Notes under the pieces: generated by a model
Seen by the model: the letters and a program-made list of their open reading frames with translations, nothing else
Database searches by the model: none
Told to the model about the DNA's origin: nothing
Assembly: GCA_947473045.1 (NCBI GenBank)
Contig: CANJCO010000012.1
Span: forward strand, 1-64,000
Direction: 5' to 3'
Origin: Myxococcales bacterium
GTDB lineage: Bacteria > Myxococcota_A > Polyangia > Polyangiales > Polyangiaceae
DNA length: 64,000 bases
Part shown: positions 25,962 to 35,139 of the stretch, one piece after another
How the letters are laid out: each line of letters begins with the position of its first letter
How positions within the stretch are numbered: position 1 is the stretch's first letter
Position numbers and translations under genes: made by a program

Positions 25962-28181
25962 ATGCATCGCCCCCGGCTCGCTGCAGCAGCCCTTTTTTCG
26001 CTTGTTTTGGCCGCAGGCTGCGCCCCTCCCGCGCGACCGGCTGCGGTGGCCGCAGCAGAGGTGACGTCGGCGAAGCCCTCGACGCTGGAGGACGACGCGT
26101 TCGCGGACGCCGTGCGCGACCTTCTCGCGAGCGAGCCTTCCAGCGCGGCGCGGCTCAGGCGCCTGGGTCCCGTCGTGTCTGCGCAGCTCGCGCGGGCTGC
26201 CGCGCACTTTGCCGCTCGCGGCGGGGCCGAGCGCGCGCGGGCCGAAGTGGCGGGCGCCATGCTTGTGGTGCGCACGGGCGAGCTTCCGGGTGACCTCGGT
26301 CCGGGCGCGGCGAACGCCTTCGACGCAGCGGCACGCGCCCATGCGGCCGCCGGTGACGATGGCCGTGCGCGCGCGTCCTACGAGCTCTTGGCGCTCGTCG
26401 GAGGCCCCACGGAGCAGGCCGCCGCTCGCGAGCACCTCGCGGCCCTCGCGATGTGGACGCGGTCCCTCGCGGCGGGAGCTTCACCGGTCGAAGCGGCCGC
26501 GCGCCTGCAACAGCACGAGATGACGCGGAGGCTCTATGAGCCGAGCCAGTCGGCGCTCGATGCCGCGGCGAGCGCGACGACCGACTGGGTCACCAAGGCG
26601 ATGGAGCTGCAGTCGGAAGTGCGCGCCGGCCGATCGCAGGCCGCGCGGAGCGAGCGCTACGAGGCGTTTCGGGCGTTGCAGGGCGGGGCGACCGCCCTCG
26701 CGGCGATCTACCTCCGCGATGGCGATGAAGCAGGCGCGCTCGCGGCCCTTCAGCGTGCGCGACTCCGCGAGTGGGTGCGACCGCGCGCGCTCGTCGCGAG
26801 CCTCGAGTCCGTCCGGACGAAGCGGAGCACTGAAGCGTGGCTCGAGGTGATTCGCGCGCTGTCGCCCGCCGCGGGAGCCGACGAAGACAGTGAAGACAAC
26901 CCGGGCCTCGATCGCGATCTGTTGCTCGCCGCGATCTTCGGATCGGCGTCGAAGGCCTACCGTCTCGACCCGACCAATCTCGAGGTGGCGGCCGTGCTCG
27001 CAGACGCGATGCAGCGGGTCGGCCTCGCCGAAGCGAGCCCTGCTGTGCTGGGCGAGGCCGCGAAGGCGCACGCCCAGCCGGAAGGGCTTCGCGCGGCGCT
27101 CGGTCTTTCGATGCGGGCGGTCGCGATGTTGTCGCAGGCCGACGATGACGCGGGCGCGCGCAGAGCGTTTGCAGCCGCGCGTCCGGTGCTCAGCGCTGCC
27201 GACGCCGCGGGCGTCACCGGTGGTGCGGCGAGCTCTGCGGCGCTGCGGGCGATGATGGGGGCGATTGAGCTGCGAGGCGGCCACCTCGACGCGGCTCGGG
27301 CGCTGTTGTCGTCGTCAGCGGCGACGGAGCCTTCCGGCAGGGTGCTGCTCGCCCTCGCACGCATCGATCATCACCGGGGCAGCGAGGCCGCGGCGATGGT
27401 CAGCCTTGGGCGCGCGCGGGTCGCGGGCGACACGGTCGCCGATGTCGCGCTGCGCGGTGACGTGCTCCTCGCCACGAGCGATGTCGCGTTCGCGCAAGGC
27501 GACGCCGCCGCCGGGAAGGCGGCCCTCGACGAAGCGCTGCGGGGGCTGATTTTGGGCCGCGAGCGGCTTTCAGGGAGTGAGCGCGCGGCGACGGAGCGAA
27601 GCCTCGCTCGCGTGCTCGATCGCTTCGGGCTCGATGTCGCGGGTCAGCGCGCGCTCGACCGCGCCTTCGACGCGGCTCCGACCGACAAAGCTCAGCTCGG
27701 ACAGACGGTCAGTCGCCAGGTTTCGCGTTCGCTCTCGCGGCTGGACCTGGCCGGCGCGCGCCTTGGGCTCGCGCGCGCGTCCGCCGCAGAGATGCCGGCG
27801 GAAGACCTTGTCTACAGCGCGCTGTGGGTGCGGCTTTTGGAGCGCAAACTCAAGGTGCCGTTCGACGCGCTCCCCGAGCGAATCCTCTCGCAGTCGCAGG
27901 GCGAAGGCGGCTGGGTCGGTCGCATCGCCGCGTTCGGCGCGGGCAAGCTCGCGGCGGGTGAGCTCGTGAGCGCCGCGAAGACCCCTGCGGAACGCACAGA
28001 AGCGCTGTTTTACGGCGCGTTCGAGCGATTGATCGCGGGCGATTCCAAAGGCGCCGAAGCTGGTTTCAAGCAGACGTTGTCGAGCGACGGCGCGGAGCTG
28101 GTCGAGGTCGACCTCGCCCGCGAGCTGCTCGGCGGAAGACCTTCGCCGGGCCAGCCACCTGCCAACGTCGTCATTCCCTGA
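25962..28181 (+). CDS. Large TPR-like helical lipoprotein
   Basis: 739 residues. The lipoprotein signal ends LVLAAGC. The rest is almost entirely helical and rich in Ala/Arg/Leu, with recurrent pairs such as AFDAAARAHAAAGDDGRARA that look like degenerate tetratricopeptide repeats. An alternative start five codons upstream (25947) exists. It lies 2 nt before the DUF58 gene, so it belongs to the DUF58/VWA operon. Possibly an outer-membrane-anchored scaffold; no specific family recognised. Confidence 0.7.
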   Translation: MHRPRLAAAALFSLVLAAGCAPPARPAAVAAAEVTSAKPSTLEDDAFADAVRDLLASEPSSAARLRRLGPVVSAQLARAAAHFAARGGAERARAEVAGAMLVVRTGELPGDLGPGAANAFDAAARAHAAAGDDGRARASYELLALVGGPTEQAAAREHLAALAMWTRSLAAGASPVEAAARLQQHEMTRRLYEPSQSALDAAASATTDWVTKAMELQSEVRAGRSQAARSERYEAFRALQGGATALAAIYLRDGDEAGALAALQRARLREWVRPRALVASLESVRTKRSTEAWLEVIRALSPAAGADEDSEDNPGLDRDLLLAAIFGSASKAYRLDPTNLEVAAVLADAMQRVGLAEASPAVLGEAAKAHAQPEGLRAALGLSMRAVAMLSQADDDAGARRAFAAARPVLSAADAAGVTGGAASSAALRAMMGAIELRGGHLDAARALLSSSAATEPSGRVLLALARIDHHRGSEAAAMVSLGRARVAGDTVADVALRGDVLLATSDVAFAQGDAAAGKAALDEALRGLILGRERLSGSERAATERSLARVLDRFGLDVAGQRALDRAFDAAPTDKAQLGQTVSRQVSRSLSRLDLAGARLGLARASAAEMPAEDLVYSALWVRLLERKLKVPFDALPERILSQSQGEGGWVGRIAAFGAGKLAAGELVSAAKTPAERTEALFYGAFERLIAGDSKGAEAGFKQTLSSDGAELVEVDLARELLGGRPSPGQPPANVVIP

Positions 28182-28183
28182 AC

Positions 28184-29095
28184 ATGGCATTCGCTTCCCA
28201 GCGGGACATCCGCCACGCGCTCGACTGGGGCAGTCTCGCGCCGCTGCGCTTGCGCTCGCGCCTCGCGGCTCAGGGCGTTTACGCGGGGTCGCATAAGAGC
28301 GCGCGCCGGGGATCCGGCATCGAGTTCGGGGGCCACCGCGAGTACGCACCGGGAGACGATCTGCGGTGGCTCGACCGCCGCTCGCTGCTTCGCCACGATC
28401 GCCTCCTCGTCAGGCAGTTCGAGACCGAGACCGATCGCGCGCTTCGGCTGGTGGTCGACGCCACCGGATCCATGGCCTACCGCGGCGCGAAGGCGCCAGG
28501 CGCCAAACTTGCGTTCGCAGCGCTCGTTGCGGCTGCGCTGGGGCGCGTGTCGCTTGGCAACGGCGACCCGGTCGGGCTCGCGTTCATCGGCGGTCGGTCT
28601 GCGACACCTGTGCCCGTGTCGAGTGGTCGCGAAGCGTTCGAGCGTGTGCTCGGCGCGCTCGAGTCGATCGAGCCCGGCGGCGAGGCGCGCGCGGACGTCG
28701 CGATGCTCGACCGCGCGCTCGGCGCGCTCTCGCGTTCGGCGCGCCGCGGATCGGTCGTCGTCGTGCTGAGCGATCTGCTCGATCTCCCTGAAATCGCGGC
28801 CGATCGCATCTCGGCCATCGCGATGCGCGGCCGGACCGTCATCGTCGTGCGCGTGCTCGACCCGGACGAAGAGACGCTGCCGTTTGACGGCGCGGTTCGC
28901 CTCAAGAGCATGGAGGGCGAATTCGTCGTCGAGACCGATCCGGCGGCGACGCGCGACGGCTACGTAGCAGCGCTCGACGCGCTTCGGGCCCGCTGGGACG
29001 CAGCGCTCGTGCGCCGCGGAGGCAGTCTCGTGCTCGCCAGCACGGCCGACGATCCCGTTCGCGTGGTCCGCGCGATCCTCGCGGCCGCGCGGTAG
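28184..29095 (+). CDS. DUF58 domain protein
   Basis: 303 residues. The family hallmark GIEFGGHREYAPGDDLRWLDRR is followed by VRQFETETDRAL and a von Willebrand-like fold with VVDATGSMAYRG. DUF58 proteins normally pair with a MoxR AAA+ ATPase and BatA/BatB-type VWA membrane proteins. The VWA partner follows at 29136, but no MoxR gene is seen nearby. It sits between the TPR lipoprotein (2-nt gap) and the VWA gene. Confidence 0.85.
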   Translation: MAFASQRDIRHALDWGSLAPLRLRSRLAAQGVYAGSHKSARRGSGIEFGGHREYAPGDDLRWLDRRSLLRHDRLLVRQFETETDRALRLVVDATGSMAYRGAKAPGAKLAFAALVAAALGRVSLGNGDPVGLAFIGGRSATPVPVSSGREAFERVLGALESIEPGGEARADVAMLDRALGALSRSARRGSVVVVLSDLLDLPEIAADRISAIAMRGRTVIVVRVLDPDEETLPFDGAVRLKSMEGEFVVETDPAATRDGYVAALDALRARWDAALVRRGGSLVLASTADDPVRVVRAILAAAR

Positions 29096-29135
29096 CGAAT
29101 CGCTCCCCGAGCGGCCGCGTGCTACCGGTCTGCCC

Positions 29136-31100
29136 GTGACCTTCGTCACCGCTCTCGCGCTCTCCATCGCTGCGCTCGTAGCGTTGCCCATCCTCGCGCA
29201 CAGGTTGCGACGGGTGCGCGCGACGGAGCTGCGCTTTGCGGCGGCGCATCTCGTCGCGTCGGCCAAGCCGAGGGCTCGCCGGCGTTCGCGGCTCGAAGAT
29301 CGCGCGCTCTTTGGCGTTCGCGCACTCGCGATTGTGGCGCTCGCGCTGCTCGGTGCATCTCCGTTCGTTCGCTGCTCGCGGCTGTCGATGCAGCGCAGCT
29401 CGGGCGCGTCGGTGGCGTTGGCGATCGTCATCGACGACTCGATGAGCATGCGCGCGTCCGCGTCGGGAGCCACGCGCTTCGATCGCGCATCGGGCGCCGC
29501 GCGCGAGCTCATGGCCTCGCTTCGGGAGGGTGACGCGGTTGCGATCGTGCAGGCCGGCGCGCCGTGCCGTGTGGCGCTTTCGGCGACCACGGATCTGTCG
29601 GCCGCGCGGGAGGTGCTTTCGCAGCTGCGCGTGAGCGATCGCGCGACCGATATCGACGGCGCGCTCGAGCTGTCGCGAGGACTGCTCGCGCAGCTGCCGC
29701 AAGTCGACAAGCGCGTCGTGCTGCTGAGCGATCTCGCCGACGGCGCGCCGCACTCGGGCCCGGTCGGCGAAGGCTCGGGCCTGCCGCTGTGGGCGCCGCT
29801 CGAAGATATCCGGGGCCGAGTTGATGATTGCGCGCTGCTCTCGGCCGATCGCGCCGGCGATCGCGTTCGCGTCAGCGGCGCCTGCTCCGCGGGCGCGACC
29901 GCGGCCGGGCGAGAAGTCACCGTGGCGCTCGGCGAGCAGGTGCTGGCACGGGGGATCGCGGGCGGATCCGCGGCGTTCGAAGTGTCGCTCACGCTGCCCA
30001 CGGCTGCAGGCAGCGATCTCGTCGCGAGGCTCTCGGGCTCCGATGCGATCGCGGCCGACGACGTGGCCCCGGTGCTCGAGTCGCAGGGGCCCTCTTCGAT
30101 CGCGGTGATCGCCGACTCGAGCGACGAGTCCGTGGCCACCGGAGGCGCGCCGGTGCTCGAACAGGCGCTCGCCGCGCTGCGCGTAGAGTTGCCCGTCCGG
30201 CCGCTGCCCGGGCTGCCCGACCGCGATGAAGACTGGGCGCCGTTCATCGCCGTCGTGCTCGATGATCCCGCGGGCCTGACTCCCGAGCTGCGGCGCGGAC
30301 TGCAGCGATTTTTCGATCGCGGCGGCGTTGCGCTGGTCGCGCTTGGACCCAGATCGGCGAGGGCGCCGCTCGGAGCCACGCTCGAGCCCGTGCTGGCGCG
30401 TGCCGTCACGTGGGAGCGCTCGCCTGTGACCGGCGTCGATGCTGCAAGCGGAAAGGTCGGCCTCGACGAGTCTGCAGCGAGCCTCGTGGATCTCTCCGCG
30501 CCATCACGCGCCGCGCTCGCCGCGGACGATCGCGCGCAGTTCGAGTCGCTGCTCGCGTGGAAGGACGGCGCTCCGCTCTTTGCCCGCCGAAGTCTGGGGC
30601 GCGGCGAGGCGTGGATATCGACCTTGCCCTTCGCGGTCGATGCGAGCGATCTCGTGCTCAGGCCGGCGTTCCTCGCGCTCATCGATGTCTTCGTGGCGCG
30701 CGCGAGGGAGCGCGCGTCCTCGCGGCGAAGCGACGTAGGATCGGTGTGGCGCTTTCAAGGCGCTTCCAGCGTCTCCGCAACCGGTCCCGCGGGCGCGATC
30801 GCAGAAGCCCGCGACCGCGGGGCGCCGGTCGTCAAGCCCGCGCTCATCGGCGCCTACCGGGTGACGGTCGACGGTGCGACCGAGCTTCACGTAGCGGCTC
30901 CAGCGCTCGTCGAACTCGACACGCGGCCCCGCGCGCTGGCGCCGTCGGCCAAAGCTTCGGCAACCGGTGACACCCACGCCGATGTCGATGCCTCGCCCGG
31001 CATCGCTGTAGCGCTCCTCGCGCTGCTGACGATCGAGCTGCTCCTGCGCGTCCTCGGCGCCCAGCGTGAGCCTCGCGCAGGCGCTGCCGCGGCCGGCTGA
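29136..31100 (+). CDS. BatA-like VWA membrane protein
   Basis: 654 residues. N-terminal BatA region with one membrane helix (TALALSIAALVALPILAH), a charged RR stretch and a second helix, then a VWA domain whose MIDAS motif is IDDSMSMRA near residue 100. The middle is a glutamine-amidotransferase-like domain as in other long BatA relatives. A C-terminal membrane helix (AVALLALLTIELLLRVLG) returns to the membrane. GTG start. The DUF58 gene directly upstream supports the assignment. The exact role of the family is unsettled, with links to envelope stress and aerotolerance. Confidence 0.8.
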   Translation: MTFVTALALSIAALVALPILAHRLRRVRATELRFAAAHLVASAKPRARRRSRLEDRALFGVRALAIVALALLGASPFVRCSRLSMQRSSGASVALAIVIDDSMSMRASASGATRFDRASGAARELMASLREGDAVAIVQAGAPCRVALSATTDLSAAREVLSQLRVSDRATDIDGALELSRGLLAQLPQVDKRVVLLSDLADGAPHSGPVGEGSGLPLWAPLEDIRGRVDDCALLSADRAGDRVRVSGACSAGATAAGREVTVALGEQVLARGIAGGSAAFEVSLTLPTAAGSDLVARLSGSDAIAADDVAPVLESQGPSSIAVIADSSDESVATGGAPVLEQALAALRVELPVRPLPGLPDRDEDWAPFIAVVLDDPAGLTPELRRGLQRFFDRGGVALVALGPRSARAPLGATLEPVLARAVTWERSPVTGVDAASGKVGLDESAASLVDLSAPSRAALAADDRAQFESLLAWKDGAPLFARRSLGRGEAWISTLPFAVDASDLVLRPAFLALIDVFVARARERASSRRSDVGSVWRFQGASSVSATGPAGAIAEARDRGAPVVKPALIGAYRVTVDGATELHVAAPALVELDTRPRALAPSAKASATGDTHADVDASPGIAVALLALLTIELLLRVLGAQREPRAGAAAAG

Positions 31101-31145
31101 GCTTCTCGCTTGCGCACGCCTTGCGACCATCGTACCTGCTGGGCG

Positions 31146-31694
31146 ATGCACCCCCTGAAAGCTGCGATCGTCGCTGCGGCGCTCCTTGGCCTCACTTCCT
31201 GTGCCGGTGGCGGGCTCTACGGCCATACGGTGAACTACGCGCCGCTTGGTGATGAGTCGAAGGCCGTCTCGGGCGCGCGCGAGTACGATCCGGTGATGGC
31301 GCAGCGTCAGCCTGAAGAGTGGCGCAAAGGGAGCGTCACCCTGTTTGGTGTCGTCACCAACCGAGGCGGCTCCGGCGCCGCGGCGCGTCTCGCGCTCAGC
31401 GTTCGTCGTCTCGAACCCCGCAACCTGTGCGACAGCGCGCAAGATGAAGACACCTGCCGCGTGACGGTCAGCGACGCAGAGTTTGGCGCCGTGCATGCGC
31501 TGGCGACGCTCAAGACCGATGACGATGTCGGCGAGCACTCGATCAACGTGGGCTCGCTTGTGCGTATCGTGGGCACGCTTGAGGATGATGCCGACGCCGC
31601 GGATGGCGCGCCTGTGATCAAGGTGACCTATCTGCGTCACTGGCCGCGCTACTACTTCGTGACCCGCGCAGCTGCCGCGCAAATGCGGCAGTGA
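31146..31694 (+). CDS. Predicted lipoprotein of unknown function
   Basis: 182 residues. The lipoprotein signal ends LGLTSC. The mature part has beta-rich character (GSVTLFGVVTNRGG, VGSLVRIVGTLEDD), suggesting an OB-like or small beta-barrel fold. A pair of cysteines (LCDSAQDEDTC) could form a disulfide. An earlier in-frame ATG lacks a signal and is less likely. The HutF-like gene begins inside its stop codon (GTGA). Confidence 0.65.
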   Translation: MHPLKAAIVAAALLGLTSCAGGGLYGHTVNYAPLGDESKAVSGAREYDPVMAQRQPEEWRKGSVTLFGVVTNRGGSGAAARLALSVRRLEPRNLCDSAQDEDTCRVTVSDAEFGAVHALATLKTDDDVGEHSINVGSLVRIVGTLEDDADAADGAPVIKVTYLRHWPRYYFVTRAAAAQMRQ

Positions 31695-32839
31695 TCGCCC
31701 TCTCGGCCGACGGTCGCTACGCCCGGCTCCCCGCCCTCGCCAGCGCGCATTCACACGCGTTCCAGCGCGCCATGCGCGGCACGTCGCAGCGCGCTGGGGT
31801 GATTTCCGACAACGACTTCTGGACGTGGCGCGGCCAGATGTATCAGCTCTCTTCTTCCCTGACGCCCGAGCGAATCGCAGCCATCAGCGCGGTCGCGTTC
31901 GAAGAGCTCTTCGCCGCGGGCGTGCGCACGGTCGGCGAGTTTCACTACGTTCACCACCAGCCCGACGGCACGCCCTACGAGCAGCGGACGCTGCTGTCGG
32001 AGCTCGTGATCGAGGCAGCGCTTCACGCCGGACTGCGCATCGCGCTGCTGCGCGTCGCGTATCACCGGGCCGGCCCCGGGCGGGAGGCCGAGCCGGGCCA
32101 GCTTCGCTATTGCGACCCGACCGTCTCCGACGTGCTGCGCGATGTCGACTCGCTGCGGTCGCGCTACGCAGGCGACCCGCGCGTGCGCGTCGGAATCGCT
32201 CCCCACTCGGTGCGCGCCGTGCCGCCGTCGTGGCTCCCGGAGCTGGCCGATTACGCCCGCAGATGCGACTTGCCGCTTCACATGCACGTCGCCGAGCAGC
32301 AGCGCGAAGTGGACGAGTGCCTCGCCGAGACCGGAAAGCGCCCCGTCGAGCTGCTCGCCGAGGCGGGCGCGCTCAGCGGACGCTTCGTCGCCGTGCACGC
32401 GACCAACCTGACGTCGGGCGAGGCCCGGCTCATGGGCGAAGCTCGCGCGTTCGCCTGCGTGTGCGCGACGACCGAGCGCGACCTCGGCGACGGACTGCCT
32501 GATTTGGCGTCACTTCGCGCCGCTGGCGTGCGCCTGTGCACGGGCATCGACAGTCACGTGATCACCGATCCGATCGAGGAGCTTCGCGCCCTCGAGACGC
32601 ATGAGCGGCTGCGCTTGCGCCGGCGGGTCACGTTCGCGCCCGCGTCGCGGACGCCCGCCGAGCAACTCTGGGACGAAGGCTCGCTGCACGGGGCGCTGGC
32701 GAGCGGGTTTGACGATTGCGGGGGCGAAATCGAGATCGATCTCGAGCACCCATCGCTTGCCCTGGTCGAGCCTGACCAGCGCCTCGACGCGATCGTTTTC
32801 AGCGGCAGCTCGGCAATCGTGCGAAAGGCCGCGCGCTGA
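31691..32839 (+). CDS. hutF: Formimidoylglutamate deiminase-like amidohydrolase
   Basis: 382 residues of the metal-dependent amidohydrolase superfamily. Motifs: PALASAHSHAFQRAMRG (metal-binding HxH), LPLHMHVAEQQREVDE, FVAVHATNLT and IDSHVITDP, all as in HutF. HutF deiminates N-formimidoyl-glutamate in histidine degradation. No other hut gene is visible in the window, so the pathway placement rests on sequence resemblance. GTG start overlapping the lipoprotein stop. Confidence 0.8.
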   Translation: MIALSADGRYARLPALASAHSHAFQRAMRGTSQRAGVISDNDFWTWRGQMYQLSSSLTPERIAAISAVAFEELFAAGVRTVGEFHYVHHQPDGTPYEQRTLLSELVIEAALHAGLRIALLRVAYHRAGPGREAEPGQLRYCDPTVSDVLRDVDSLRSRYAGDPRVRVGIAPHSVRAVPPSWLPELADYARRCDLPLHMHVAEQQREVDECLAETGKRPVELLAEAGALSGRFVAVHATNLTSGEARLMGEARAFACVCATTERDLGDGLPDLASLRAAGVRLCTGIDSHVITDPIEELRALETHERLRLRRRVTFAPASRTPAEQLWDEGSLHGALASGFDDCGGEIEIDLEHPSLALVEPDQRLDAIVFSGSSAIVRKAAR

Positions 32840-32906
32840 TTCGCCGCTGAGCTCCGCCGCAAGCGGCGCTTCCGCTCGCGCGCGCTTCGCGATAAAATCC
32901 GACTTC

Positions 32907-33608
32907 ATGTCGCCCCCGCCCGGCCCTGACTCGCCCGCCGTCATGGCGCGCGTCCACGAGGGGCTCGAGGTCGTCGATCACCTCGTCCGCCAGCTGGGCC
33001 GCACCCTCGGACCCAAGGCCGATCGCGACGAGCTCCGCGCCGTCGGGCGCGAGGCCGCGCTCATCTCCGCTCGTTCGTTCGACGAAGCTCGGGGCGTGCC
33101 GTTTCGTCGGTGGGTGAACCTCCGTGCGCGCGGCGCCATGATCGATTCGGTGCGGGCGAGCAGCAACCTTCCGCGCCGCGTGCACGCCCGACTGCGCGCG
33201 CTCGAGGCCTCCGATCGCATGCAGAGTGCATACATCGAGGACGATTGCGCCAAGCCGACGCCGAGCGAGGTCGAAGCCGATGCGCGACTGTCGAGCTACC
33301 TCGCGGGTCTCGCGACAGCGATGGCGGTGGGCCTGATCGCGCCCGTTGCGGCCGGAAGCGGCGACGTGTCCGAGGTGCCCGACGGCGGCGAAAGCGCCGA
33401 TGAGCAGCTCGCGCGCGCGCAGATGATCGCCCTCGTGCGTGCGGCGATGGAGCGGTGCTCAGACGCGGAGCGCACGCTCATCGAGCGCCATTATTTCGAG
33501 GGTGTGACGTTCGAGCAGGCCGCGCGTGAGATCGGCCTGTCGAAGAGCTGGGCGAGCCGGCTCCACGCCCGCGCGATCGAAGGCATCGCCCGTTCGCTCG
33601 GCGCCTAG
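32907..33608 (+). CDS. FliA/WhiG-type sigma-70 family factor
   Basis: 233 residues. Region 2 pattern: VVDHLVRQLGRTLGPKADRD, then ISARSFDEARGVPFRRWVNL and RGAMIDSVR, close to FliA/WhiG. Region 4 ends with a helix-turn-helix (TFEQAAREIGLSKSWASRLH). This sigma class usually drives flagellar or developmental regulons; no flagellar gene is seen here. The next gene, 64 bp downstream, is an orphan type III secretion inner-rod-like gene, hinting at control of a secretion or development programme elsewhere. Confidence 0.85.
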   Translation: MSPPPGPDSPAVMARVHEGLEVVDHLVRQLGRTLGPKADRDELRAVGREAALISARSFDEARGVPFRRWVNLRARGAMIDSVRASSNLPRRVHARLRALEASDRMQSAYIEDDCAKPTPSEVEADARLSSYLAGLATAMAVGLIAPVAAGSGDVSEVPDGGESADEQLARAQMIALVRAAMERCSDAERTLIERHYFEGVTFEQAAREIGLSKSWASRLHARAIEGIARSLGA

Positions 33609-33672
33609 CGAACGCCGCTCCGCAACTTGTGCGGGCGCGCGCCGAGGGGCCCGCGAGCAGGAGACTTTGCAC

Positions 33673-34002
33673 ATGTTGGTTCGCGGTCCTGGCGAGCGCG
33701 CGGCGCCGTCGCCGATCACTTCTTTGGGCAACGCGCGCGTGACGCCCCCTGCATCCCCCGGCGCGGCGGCGGATGCCTCCCCGTTCGCGCAGCTCGTCAA
33801 CAAGCTGGGCGCCGAGCTCGAGCGCGGAGAGCGCACTGTCGCCGTCGCTCTCGCGCCCCGTGGTGGCGGCGCCGACCTCGGACCGGCTGAGTTGCTCGCG
33901 TTGCAGGCCGGCATCTACCGCTACAGCGAAGCGGTCGACCTGGCGGCCAAGCTCGTCGACCGCGTGTCGAGCGGGGTCAAGACCGTCATCCAGGGACAGT
34001 AG
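33673..34002 (+). CDS. SctI/YscI-like type III secretion inner-rod protein (orphan)
   Basis: 109 residues. The C-terminal 45 (ELLALQAGIYRYSEAVDLAA, then KLVDRVSSGVKTVIQGQ) fit the amphipathic helix pattern of YscI/EscI/HrpB inner-rod proteins, ending in the family-like VKTVxQxQ. The N-terminal half is Pro/Ala-rich. A good ribosome-binding site (AGGAG) lies 8 nt before the ATG. No needle, export-gate or ATPase gene is present. It could be a distant subunit of a T3SS locus elsewhere, consistent with the FliA-type sigma gene next to it. Assigned from a short motif only. Confidence 0.55.
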   Translation: MLVRGPGERAAPSPITSLGNARVTPPASPGAAADASPFAQLVNKLGAELERGERTVAVALAPRGGGADLGPAELLALQAGIYRYSEAVDLAAKLVDRVSSGVKTVIQGQ

Positions 34003-34032
34003 CTTTGCTGTCTCCGTGCTAACTTCAGGGAG

Positions 34033-35139
34033 GTGAGCGGCGAGCGCGTGTTGGTTGCGATGAGTGGCGGCGTCGATTCGTCGGTCGCGGCCGCGCGCCT
34101 GCTTCGCGCGGGCTACGACGTCGTCGGGTGCACGCTTCACCTGTGGGACTACCCGGAGGAGACGTCCGACAAGGCCCGCTGCTGCGCGCCTGAAGATCAG
34201 TACGACGCCCGCCGAGTGGCCGATTTTCTAGGCTTCCCGCATTTTTCGTTCGACCGCAGGGCGCTGTTTGCCGAGCGCGTCGTAGCCCCGTTCGTCGAGG
34301 CGTATCTCGCCGGCGAGACGCCCAGCCCGTGCACCGCGTGCAATCGCGGGGTGAAGCTGACCGAGCTGTTCGGCATCGCCGACCGCCTCGGGGCCTCGAA
34401 GGTCGCCACCGGTCACTACGCGCGGCTGGGCGACGACGGGGGCGTTCCCTTTCTCGCCACCGGTCGTGACGACACCAAAGACCAGAGCTACTTTTTGTAC
34501 GCGACGCCGCAGGCGCAGCTCGAGCGGCTCGTGTTCCCGCTCGGAGACAGCACCAAGGCCGAAGTTCGCGCTGAGGCCGTGACCAGCGCGCTGCCCGGGG
34601 CGACCAAAGGCGAGAGTCAGGAGCTCTGCTTCGTCGGCGACGGCGCGGGGGCCTATGCGAGCTTCGTCGAGGCGCGCGCGCAGGGCCGCGTGCGTCCGGG
34701 GCCCATCGTCGATGCCGCCGGCCGCGTCGTGGGGGCTCACGCGGGGGTGCACCGTTTCACCGTCGGCCAGCGAAAAGGTCTGGGCGTTGCGCTCGGCACG
34801 CCGGCCTTCGTGCGCGCGATCGACGTCGACACCGCCACGGTGCACCTTGGCAGCGAGGAAGCCCTCGGCTGCGGCGAGGCCCGCCTCGACGACGTGGTGC
34901 TCGCTCCCGGCGTGAGCCTCCCGCGCCGCGCGCAGGTGCGTGTAAGATACAGGCATCACGGGGCCGACGCGACGGTGTCCGTTTCGGAAGGCGGCGCGCG
35001 CGTCGTATTCGACGAGGCCACGCGCGCGGTCGCACGCGGACAGATCGCGGTATTTTACGATGGCGATCGCGTGCTGGGTGGGGGCCGTATCGCAGCGATT
35101 TCGAGCCGCTCTTCGGCGCCGCTGCGAGCCGCGCCGTGA
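34033..35139 (+). CDS. mnmA: tRNA-specific 2-thiouridylase
   Basis: 368 residues. PP-loop motif AMSGGVDSSVAA near the N-terminus, the catalytic cysteine in PSPCTACNRGVK and the second cysteine in ESQELCFVGD. MnmA thiolates U34 of Lys, Glu and Gln tRNAs in the cytoplasm using sulfur from IscS/Tus carriers. GTG start, because MSGERVLVA aligns with the usual N-terminus. First gene of a coupled plus-strand run. A GTGTA-AGA-TACAG palindrome is at 34940-34952. Confidence 0.95.
   Translation: MSGERVLVAMSGGVDSSVAAARLLRAGYDVVGCTLHLWDYPEETSDKARCCAPEDQYDARRVADFLGFPHFSFDRRALFAERVVAPFVEAYLAGETPSPCTACNRGVKLTELFGIADRLGASKVATGHYARLGDDGGVPFLATGRDDTKDQSYFLYATPQAQLERLVFPLGDSTKAEVRAEAVTSALPGATKGESQELCFVGDGAGAYASFVEARAQGRVRPGPIVDAAGRVVGAHAGVHRFTVGQRKGLGVALGTPAFVRAIDVDTATVHLGSEEALGCGEARLDDVVLAPGVSLPRRAQVRVRYRHHGADATVSVSEGGARVVFDEATRAVARGQIAVFYDGDRVLGGGRIAAISSRSSAPLRAAP

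Noticed and set aside
25966-25976. TGTA...TGCA-like site near the TPR lipoprotein start
   Set aside because: The spacer is 4 nt, not 3, so it was not counted with the second palindrome family.
25848-26435. Long N-terminal extension of the CheX-like gene
   Set aside because: The extra residues read over the opposite-strand lipoprotein gene and have no domain; MKDLKL is a normal CheX start.
28010-30682. Minus-strand frame of nearly 900 codons across the DUF58 and VWA genes
   Set aside because: Ser/Arg/Ala-rich shadow product; the plus strand has two recognised proteins.
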